Shown: positions 1-5,175 of the stretch, one piece after another | Layout: every line of letters begins with the position of its first letter | Numbering within the stretch: position 1 is the first letter of the stretch | Source of the DNA: Chloroflexaceae bacterium UBA1466 | GTDB lineage: Bacteria; Chloroflexota; Chloroflexia; Chloroflexales; Chloroflexaceae | Length of the DNA stretch: 9,756 nucleotides | Direction: 5' to 3' | Assembly (NCBI GenBank): GCA_002325605.1 | Contig: DCSM01000084.1 | Coordinates: forward strand, 17,521-27,276 | Made by a program: the position numbers and the translations under genes | The notes under the pieces: generated by a model | Database searches by the model: none | Told to the model about the DNA's origin: nothing | Seen by the model: the letters and a program-made list of their open reading frames with translations, nothing else

Positions 1-1538
1 ACAGCAACCGCGATTACAACGTGTTGTTTAAGGAAGAAAGCGGTCTGGAAAGCACGGCCCAGATTCAAGCCTTTAAGGATGCCTGGGACTGGGATAAGGC
101 GACTCAAGCTACTTTTGAAGACCTCCGCTTGACGGCCCCTATACCTTTGCAGAAGTTGCTTCAGACCTTCTACGACCTGCTGGGGCCAAACCAAATGATG
201 GCTTACTTAGTCATGATGACTCCTCGTTTATTAGAGCTTCACCGCGTTTTGAAACCTACGGGGAGTCTCTATTTGCATTGTGATCCCACGGCCAGTCATT
301 ATCTGAAGCTGATTTTAGATACGATTTTTGGGGCCCAGAACTTTCGCAACGAGATCGTCTGGAAACGCACAAGTGCCCATAGCGATGCAAAAAGATATGC
401 AAAGGTGAGTGATACTCTCTTCTTTTACACCAAGTCCAGTAGATTTGTGTGGAATACTCCACGAACTCAATATGATGATCAATATGTTAAATCACATTAT
501 ACCAATGTGGATAAAGAGGGAAGAAGATTTAGATATGATAATCTGGTGAAACCAAGAGGAAGTATGGGATACTTCTATACCCTTCTAGGTTGTTCTCCAC
601 CCCCTAATGGTTGGCGAATGCCAGAAAGTAAAGCAACACAATGGCTTGTAGAGGGCCGCATTGAGATACCCCCAAAAGGTAAGATACCTGCTTACAAGCG
701 GTATCTCGATGAGATGGAAGGAGCAGTGGTTACAAATGTATGGTCGGATATTTCGCCCGTAAATTCCCAAGCAAAGGATTCGCTTGGCTACCCAACCCAG
801 AAACCTTTAGCCCTTTTAGAGCGGATTATTCAGGCTAGTAGCAATGCGGGGGATTGGATTCTTGACCCTTTCTGCGGCTGCGGGACAGCGATTGTCGCGG
901 CGCAGAAGTTCAATCGCAATTGGGTTGGGATTGATATTACGCACCTGGCCATTGCGCTGCATAAAGGTCGTTTGCAGGAGATTTTTGGGCTTCTTCCTAA
1001 ATGCAATTACGTGGTCAAGGGTGAACCTACAGACCTGGCAGCCGCGAAAGTTTTGGCAAAGGATGACCCTTATCAGTTTCAATTCTGGGCGGTCTCGCTT
1101 ATTCAAGCGCTACCTTATGGGGCCCAAGCAGGGAGTAAGGAGGGCAAAAAGGGTAGTGATCGGGGGATAGATGGCTACCTTTCCTTTGTTGATGGGCGAC
1201 CTCCCAAGCCGCAAACAGGAATTGTCCAGGTGAAGAGCGGGAAAGTAGGGCCGCGAGACATCCGCGATCTGCGCGGGACGGTGGAGCGGGAAGGGGCGGC
1301 GTTAGGGGTTTTTATTACCCTTGAATTGCCCACCCAAGAGATGCTAAAGGAGGCTCTGAGTGCAGGTTTTTATCGCTCGAATACTTATGAAGAGGATTAT
1401 CCCCGTTTGCAAATCCTTACAGTAGCTGAATTGTTGCAAGGGGGAAAGGTAGCTTTGCCGCCAAAGTATCGGCATGCTTTAGAGCAACAAGCGAAGCGGA
1501 TTGAAGATGAGGAGCAGATGGATTTGGGTTTGAAGTAG
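1..1538 (+). CDS. Site-specific DNA methyltransferase (beta class, N4/N6 type) fused to C-terminal Mrr-like nuclease, 5' partial
   Basis: The reading frame is open from base 3 (Ser-Asn-Arg-Asp-Tyr-Asn, then the GTG at 21 read as Val), matching the stretch that normally follows the catalytic DPPF motif in this family. The true start and that motif therefore lie upstream of the window, and GTG 21 is not the start. Numbering from GTG 21, a conserved 'HRVLKPTGSLYLHCDP' block comes first, then a target-recognition region (about 115-255), then the AdoMet-binding motif LDPFCGCGT at 281-289. Motif IV before motif I is the beta-class order, as in type III Mod and related type II enzymes. A second domain (about 345-485) has a PD-(D/E)xK pattern: D384 in DRGIDG and Q403-V-K405. 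It should methylate a base in a specific sequence and may cleave DNA from the same chain. Specificity cannot be read. The target-recognition region is poorer in G+C than its flanks. Methylase and fused-nuclease architecture are confident; nuclease activity is inferred. Confidence 0.9.
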   Translation, partial: SNRDYNVLFKEESGLESTAQIQAFKDAWDWDKATQATFEDLRLTAPIPLQKLLQTFYDLLGPNQMMAYLVMMTPRLLELHRVLKPTGSLYLHCDPTASHYLKLILDTIFGAQNFRNEIVWKRTSAHSDAKRYAKVSDTLFFYTKSSRFVWNTPRTQYDDQYVKSHYTNVDKEGRRFRYDNLVKPRGSMGYFYTLLGCSPPPNGWRMPESKATQWLVEGRIEIPPKGKIPAYKRYLDEMEGAVVTNVWSDISPVNSQAKDSLGYPTQKPLALLERIIQASSNAGDWILDPFCGCGTAIVAAQKFNRNWVGIDITHLAIALHKGRLQEIFGLLPKCNYVVKGEPTDLAAAKVLAKDDPYQFQFWAVSLIQALPYGAQAGSKEGKKGSDRGIDGYLSFVDGRPPKPQTGIVQVKSGKVGPRDIRDLRGTVEREGAALGVFITLELPTQEMLKEALSAGFYRSNTYEEDYPRLQILTVAELLQGGKVALPPKYRHALEQQAKRIEDEEQMDLGLK

Positions 1539-1549
1539 GGGAAGAATGT

Positions 1550-1582
1550 GCGACCTGGCAGACTTTCAGTCTACCAGGTCGC
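1550..1582. terminator. Hairpin between convergent genes, possible bidirectional terminator or dispersed palindrome
   Basis: GCGACCTGG (1550-1558) pairs perfectly with CCAGGTCGC (1574-1582). After one C/A mismatch, AGACT (1560-1564) pairs with AGTCT (1568-1572) around a TTC loop. It starts 12 bases after the methyltransferase-nuclease stop and ends 34 bases before the hcp stop, where both converging transcripts would end. Neither strand has a U-tract after the stem, so it is not a textbook intrinsic terminator. It could equally be one copy of a dispersed palindromic element. Confidence 0.5.
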
Positions 1583-1615
1583 CCAAAGTGAAGTGGAAGG
1601 GAAGTTATTTAAGAA

Positions 1616-3292
1616 TTAAGCCCCAACCATGATCGCTTTCAAATCCTCTTCCACCGTGCCGATAGGTTTCAGATCAAATTGCTCTACTAAAACCTTGACC
1701 ACGTTGGGGGAAAGGAAAGCGGGTAAAGTAGGGCCAAGGCGGATCTTCTTGACGTTGAGGGAAAGTAGCGCCAGCAAAACAATCACAGCTTTCTGCTCAT
1801 ACCAAGCGATGTCATAGGAAAGGGGCAGATCGTTGATACTTTCCAACCCAAAAGCTTCCGCCAACTTCTGAGCAATCACCACAAGGGAGTAGGAATCGTT
1901 GCACTGCCCCGCATCGAGGATGCGCGGGAAGCCATTGATATTCCCTAAACCTAGTTTGTTATAGCGAAACTTAGCGCAGCCCGCCGTGAGGATGACCGTA
2001 TCTTTGGGCAACCCTGCTGCTACTTCAGTGTAGTAATTTCGCTCACTCTGATGACCATCGCAGCCCGCCATCACCACGAAACGCTTAATCTGCCCGCTCT
2101 TCACCGCTTCCACAACCTTATCTGCCACATTTAAGACAGCTTCATGGGCAAACCCAATCGGGATTGTACCCGTCTCAAGGGAAGTCGGAGCTTTGCATTC
2201 GCGGGCCTTTGCAATCAAGGGGCTAAAATCTTTCCTTTGCCCTGGCTTTCGTTCCGCAATATGAGGGACACCTTCCCAACCGACCATCCCCGTCGTAAAA
2301 ATCCGATCTTCGTAGTGGCGAGTAGGCTTCTGAATGCAGTTTGTCGTCACCAAAATTGGCCCGTTGAAGCTTTCAAATTGCTTCTGCTGCTCCCACCACG
2401 CGCCCCCATAGTTCCCTACGAGATGCGGATACTTCTTAAAGGTAGGATAGGCATTTGCGGGAAGCATCTCCCCATTGGTATAGATGTTGATTCCCATTCC
2501 TTCAGTCTGCACAAGTAGATCTTCCAGATCGCGGAGGTCGTGACCCGTAACGAGAATTCCTGGCCCTTCTTGCACCCCAATGTTGACCATTGTCGGTTCA
2601 GGATGCCCATACCGCTCTGTATGGGCTTGATCCAACCAAGCCATAGCTTCAACGCCATGCGCTCCACACTTTAGCACCATTGCTAAAAGGTCACTGACCG
2701 TCGCTCCCTTACGGGCTGTCTCGACCAAACCTTCTTGCAAAAAGGCTACAAGTTTGGGGTTGGGGCGATCTAACATATAGGCATGTTCGGTGTAGGCCGC
2801 TAGACCTTTCAAGCCATAGACCAGCAATTCGCGGAGGGAATTCACATCCTCATCTTCTGAAGGGTGTTGCTTCCCTAATGCAATCTGCGCTCCTTTGGCT
2901 ACAAACTCCGCAAAGTTCTCCTCAGCAGGCTGCCAAGTAGCTACTTCTGGGACTTGTTCGGCAAAGGGTTGCCCATTCTTCTCCTGATAGCTGGCCAAGA
3001 ACTTCTCCCGCAAGCTATTGCGCCGCGTAAGGGCTTCTTGAATGAAGGTGACAAAAAACTGCGCGTCAAAATTGACGTTGGTGACCGTGGTAAACAGAGC
3101 TTGGGCGACAAAGAGGTCAGTTGCCTCGTCTACTATCCCCAAAGCGCGAGCTTTAGCGCCATAAACCGCGATACCCTTTAGCACGAAGACCAACGTATTT
3201 TGCAGGGCCGCAACTTCTTCCGACTTCCCGCACACGCCACGGATAGAACAGTTTTTATTATTGACCGTTTCTTGACATTGATAACAGAACAT
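1616..3292 (-). CDS. hcp: Hybrid cluster protein (hydroxylamine reductase / NO-detoxifying), class I
   Basis: A 558-residue cytoplasmic iron-sulfur protein of normal family length. N-terminal cysteines C3, C6, C15 and C21 (CX2C-X8-C-X5-C) give the [4Fe-4S] cluster of class I (Desulfovibrio-type) proteins rather than the class II pattern of E. coli. All expected hybrid-cluster ligands are in their conserved contexts: H251 (GHDLRDLED), E275 (TNGEML), C319 (TTNCIQKP), C411 (MAGCDGHQSE), C439 (TAGCAKF), C464 (DAGQCNDS), E499 and K501 (WYEQK). Family members reduce hydroxylamine in vitro and act in nitrosative stress; E. coli Hcp has been described as a nitric oxide reductase and a protein S-nitrosylase. 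No hcr-type reductase gene is nearby, as is usual for class I, so the electron donor is unknown. A Crp/Fnr-family gene is divergent on the other side of a 153-base gap and is the likely regulator. Confidence 0.97.
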   Translation of the reverse strand: MFCYQCQETVNNKNCSIRGVCGKSEEVAALQNTLVFVLKGIAVYGAKARALGIVDEATDLFVAQALFTTVTNVNFDAQFFVTFIQEALTRRNSLREKFLASYQEKNGQPFAEQVPEVATWQPAEENFAEFVAKGAQIALGKQHPSEDEDVNSLRELLVYGLKGLAAYTEHAYMLDRPNPKLVAFLQEGLVETARKGATVSDLLAMVLKCGAHGVEAMAWLDQAHTERYGHPEPTMVNIGVQEGPGILVTGHDLRDLEDLLVQTEGMGINIYTNGEMLPANAYPTFKKYPHLVGNYGGAWWEQQKQFESFNGPILVTTNCIQKPTRHYEDRIFTTGMVGWEGVPHIAERKPGQRKDFSPLIAKARECKAPTSLETGTIPIGFAHEAVLNVADKVVEAVKSGQIKRFVVMAGCDGHQSERNYYTEVAAGLPKDTVILTAGCAKFRYNKLGLGNINGFPRILDAGQCNDSYSLVVIAQKLAEAFGLESINDLPLSYDIAWYEQKAVIVLLALLSLNVKKIRLGPTLPAFLSPNVVKVLVEQFDLKPIGTVEEDLKAIMVGA

Positions 3293-3300
3293 TCCTAGTA

Positions 3301-3306
3301 CCTTTC
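3301..3306 (-). promoter_or_regulatory. Ribosome binding site of hcp
   Basis: On the minus strand GAAAGG lies 8 bases before the ATG at 3292, and AGGA also directly abuts that ATG. It supports the start giving the canonical MFCYQCQET N-terminus, which the first cluster cysteines require. Confidence 0.6.
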
Positions 3307-3378
3307 AAAATTTACTTCCAGCTTCAAGAAAAGGATAGCAGCTTTTTTGAGATTTGAATAGAACAAAAGTTACGTTTC

Positions 3379-3406
3379 TTGACATATTAGAGAATTCTTA
3401 TAGAAT
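3379..3406 (+). promoter_or_regulatory. Sigma70-type promoter of the Crp/Fnr-family gene
   Basis: A perfect TTGACA -35 (3379-3384), a 16-base spacer and a TAGAAT -10 (3401-3406, one mismatch to TATAAT) predict a transcript starting near 3413 with a leader of about 33 bases. The 8-base palindrome AGAATTCT (3391-3398) lies in the spacer. I found no convincing Fnr/HcpR-like TTGAN-type dyad in this intergenic region. Confidence 0.6.
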
Positions 3407-3434
3407 CCAGCTTAGGCTTCAAGCCCAGAATAAT

Positions 3435-3439
3435 GAGGA
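3435..3439 (+). promoter_or_regulatory. Ribosome binding site of the Crp/Fnr-family gene
   Basis: GAGGA sits 6 bases before the ATG at 3446, a good Shine-Dalgarno position. It fixes the start of the 227-residue regulator. Confidence 0.7.
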
Positions 3440-3445
3440 ATTTCG

Positions 3446-4129
3446 ATGCCCAATCCCTTTGATCTTCAAACCCTTGCGCGGCTCAAAGGCATTCCCTACT
3501 TCCAAGACCTTAGCCCTGTACTGCTTCAAATTGTGGCCCAAGAAGTTTTGATTCGGCATTACAAAGCGAAGGAAATGATTTTCTCGGAAGGGGAAGAATG
3601 CGCGGGGCTGCATCTACTCGTTGAAGGGAGCGGGAAGCTCTGTCGCTTTTCAGAAACGGGGCAAGAACATGTTTTGAGTCTCCTTTATCCTGGCGATTCT
3701 TGCAATGAAGTTCCCGCCGTTGACCAAGGCCCCAACCCTGTCCACTTTATTGCGCTGGAAGCTACCACCGTTTGTGTGATTTCGGGGGAAGCTCTTACCC
3801 GTCTTCGGCAACATGTGCCGCAACTTAATGACTTAATCATCAAAGCTTTAGCCAATCGCTGCCGTCAAATGGTGCAAAGGGTCTATCAAATTTCTTTCCT
3901 CTCTGTTACCAGTCGGTTGGCCGCGTTTATCCTTCACCAAAGCGCTGGAAAGAAGGTCATCAACCGTAGCTGGACGCTGGATGAAGTAGCGATTACTTTG
4001 GGAACCGTGCGCGAGACGGTCAGCCGCTCGCTGCGGGAATTGCAAACGGGGGGCTATATTATCACGAGTCGGCATCAAATTGAGATCAAAGATCGGGAAG
4101 GTTTAGCAAGGCTGGTGACAAAGGGTTGA
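3446..4129 (+). CDS. Crp/Fnr-family transcriptional regulator, likely controller of hcp
   Basis: A 227-residue protein of ordinary Crp/Fnr length. The N-terminal effector domain (about 14-125) is a cyclic-nucleotide-binding-type beta roll, with signature text such as 'MIFSEGEECAGLHLLVEGSGKL' split across 44-65 and a following 'LLYPGDSCNEVPAVD' block. A dimerisation helix follows (about 126-160), then a winged helix-turn-helix: WTLDEVAITLGTV starts at 176 and recognition-helix residues E190-T-V-S193-R194 match the Fnr/Crp 'E..SR' contact pattern. There is no N-terminal cysteine cluster of the Fnr type, so direct oxygen sensing by a [4Fe-4S] cluster is unlikely; the effector cannot be read. It is divergent from hcp, the arrangement seen for HcpR/NnrR/DNR-type nitrosative-stress regulators, so control of hcp and itself is the likely role (inference). 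The stop is 4 bases from the convergent methyltransferase stop, with no separate terminator. Confidence 0.92.
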   Translation: MPNPFDLQTLARLKGIPYFQDLSPVLLQIVAQEVLIRHYKAKEMIFSEGEECAGLHLLVEGSGKLCRFSETGQEHVLSLLYPGDSCNEVPAVDQGPNPVHFIALEATTVCVISGEALTRLRQHVPQLNDLIIKALANRCRQMVQRVYQISFLSVTSRLAAFILHQSAGKKVINRSWTLDEVAITLGTVRETVSRSLRELQTGGYIITSRHQIEIKDREGLARLVTKG

Positions 4130-4133
4130 GATT

Positions 4134-5078
4134 TTAAGAGAAGTAATTTGTAATAACTAATTCAGAGACTTTTCCGCGTTTTTGTCCATTCGCATTGATC
4201 GCTCTAGCAGCTTTTACAGTAGTGATCAAACTGAATTCTGCGTATAACTTCGCAAAGAAATCATCGTTTGGGTCATTATTCTGCGGATCAGAGTTACTCA
4301 GCATGAGCTTTGCACCCCGTTTGTGTAGCTTATGGAACAATTTAGCCAGTCGTACTTGATCTTGATCCTTAAAACCATCCTTTGCGTAAGAAGTAAAAGC
4401 AGAAGTCTTGCTAATTGGGCGGTAAGGTGGATCAAAGTAGAAGAAAGTAGCTTTATCAGCAAAAGCCAGAGACTTTTCAAAATCAGCACAAATAATTTCT
4501 GTCTTCTGAAGCAATTTTGCCGTAAGCCTCAAATTTGTTGCATTGAAAATCTTTGGATTGCGGTATCTACCAAATGGCACATTGAATCCACCTTTTGAAT
4601 TGAGTCTAAAGAGACCATTAAAGCAAGTATGATTGAGAAAGATCATCTGGGCGACCCGCTCCACCTTGCATTGCTGTTTAGCTTGCTGATTAAAACGACT
4701 GCGAATCGCGTAAAACAATTCTTCACGCTTTTCCGAAGTCGTTTCAGTGTAGGATTTTTGTAGTTCTGTAAGATATTGCAATAATTCTTCAACATTTTGT
4801 TGAATCATCGTGTAACAAAGAATAAGCTCCTTGCTAACGTCAGAAATAACAAGCTCTGAAAACTGATAATGCGTTGCAAGATAGAAAAACATCGCTCCGC
4901 CCCCAATAAATGGCTCAACGTAACGCTTGATTTGGCCCGTTTTTAGGGCTGAAGGGAGCAGAGGGAGAAGTTGCGGAAGAAGTTTCGTTTTTCCTCCGGC
5001 CCACTTGAGAAAGGGGCGGGGTTGGTCAGAAGACCTTAATTTAGCACTTAGGTATGAAATGTAGTCCATTTTGGGCAT
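4134..5078 (-). CDS. Dam-family (D12 class) DNA adenine-N6 methyltransferase
   Basis: A 314-residue alpha-class adenine methyltransferase, near the usual 270-300 of Dam/DpnM relatives. Motifs in order: FLKWAGGKTKL (K25-K30 core), AdoMet motif I region YVEPFIGGGA (E55-G61), the family-typical FLNHTCFNGLFR (147-158) followed by 'GGFNVPFGRYRNP', and catalytic DPPY at D216-Y219. It should transfer a methyl group from AdoMet to adenine N6. Dam-like GATC specificity is plausible but not provable here, so no gene symbol is given. No partner endonuclease is adjacent, so it looks like an orphan methylase or part of a split system. The gene is markedly AT-rich (three hand-counted 60-base lines at 28-38% G+C, against about 52% for a line within hcp), suggesting acquisition. 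The ATG at 5078 lies in a -10-like element; the fourth codon (ATG 5069) may be the real, possibly leaderless start, leaving all motifs intact. Confidence 0.93.
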   Translation of the reverse strand: MPKMDYISYLSAKLRSSDQPRPFLKWAGGKTKLLPQLLPLLPSALKTGQIKRYVEPFIGGGAMFFYLATHYQFSELVISDVSKELILCYTMIQQNVEELLQYLTELQKSYTETTSEKREELFYAIRSRFNQQAKQQCKVERVAQMIFLNHTCFNGLFRLNSKGGFNVPFGRYRNPKIFNATNLRLTAKLLQKTEIICADFEKSLAFADKATFFYFDPPYRPISKTSAFTSYAKDGFKDQDQVRLAKLFHKLHKRGAKLMLSNSDPQNNDPNDDFFAKLYAEFSLITTVKAARAINANGQKRGKVSELVITNYFS

Positions 5079-5087
5079 TGTACCATA
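5077..5087 (-). promoter_or_regulatory. Extended -10 promoter element for the Dam-family gene
   Basis: Minus-strand TATGGTACAAT carries TGG directly before TACAAT, an extended -10 with one mismatch to TATAAT. No good -35 is seen 16-19 bases upstream. Transcription would begin near 5070, next to the ATG at 5069, which favours a leaderless message from the fourth codon over the ATG at 5078 lying in the -10 itself. Confidence 0.4.
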
Positions 5088-5108
5088 GTTTTGGCTCGCG
5101 CTTATTCA

Positions 5109-5137
5109 TTGCGATAGGCTATAGCCTATGGTACAAT
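5109..5137 (+). promoter_or_regulatory. Putative recN promoter
   Basis: TTGCGA (5109-5114), a 17-base spacer and TACAAT (5132-5137) preceded by TGG make a reasonable sigma70-type promoter with an extended -10. Predicted transcription start is about 5144, giving a leader of about 32 bases. The leader has no clear Shine-Dalgarno sequence before the recN ATG and contains a 10-base palindrome ATTAGCTAAT (5147-5156). Confidence 0.5.
5114..5129. promoter_or_regulatory. 16-base perfect palindrome, candidate operator in the recN promoter spacer
   Basis: ATAGGCTATAGCCTAT is its own reverse complement and lies between the predicted -35 and -10 of recN, where a bound repressor would block polymerase. 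recN is damage-induced in many bacteria, so a LexA-type role is conceivable. The sequence matches neither the E. coli (CTGT-N8-ACAG) nor the Bacillus (CGAAC-N4-GTTCG) LexA box, so the binding protein is unknown. Confidence 0.4.
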
Positions 5138-5175
5138 GCAAGTTAGATTAGCTAATAAACATTCAAAAAGTAGTT

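Larger units (their letters stand above)
5075..5139. repeat. 14-base inverted repeat framing the dam-like/recN intergenic region
   Basis: GCATTGTACCATAG (5075-5088) and its exact reverse complement CTATGGTACAATGC (5126-5139) are separated by 37 bases. Each arm, read outward towards its gene, contains the same extended -10-like element TATGGTACAAT, so the divergent genes would share mirrored promoter cores. No target-site duplication is evident outside the arms, which argues against a miniature transposable element. Confidence 0.75.

Noticed and set aside
21..23. GTG as the start codon of the methyltransferase-nuclease
   Set aside because: The frame is open back to the window edge, and the upstream residues Ser-Asn-Arg-Asp-Tyr-Asn match the segment that follows the DPPF motif, so this codon is an internal Val.
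3332..3337. Minus-strand TATCCT preceded by TGC as an extended -10 for hcp
   Set aside because: The match to TATAAT is weak and the nearest -35-like TTCAAA is only 15 bases upstream, so I cannot support it as a promoter.
3415..3425. GGCTTCAAGCC palindrome in the leader of the regulator gene
   Set aside because: Five paired bases around a single centre is too short to distinguish from chance.
3293..3445. Fnr or DNR-type operator (TTGAT-N4-ATCAA or TTG-N8-CAA)
   Set aside because: I scanned the gap and found only isolated TTGA and TCAA half-sites, without correctly spaced symmetrical partners.
4121..4140. Terminator between the regulator and the Dam-family gene
   Set aside because: The stops are 4 bases apart and no stem-loop with a U-tract is visible, so any termination must occur inside the opposing gene.
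5075..5139. Miniature inverted-repeat transposable element
   Set aside because: Only 65 bases long, no flanking target duplication (TTGG on one side, AAGT on the other), and the arms are better explained as mirrored promoter cores.
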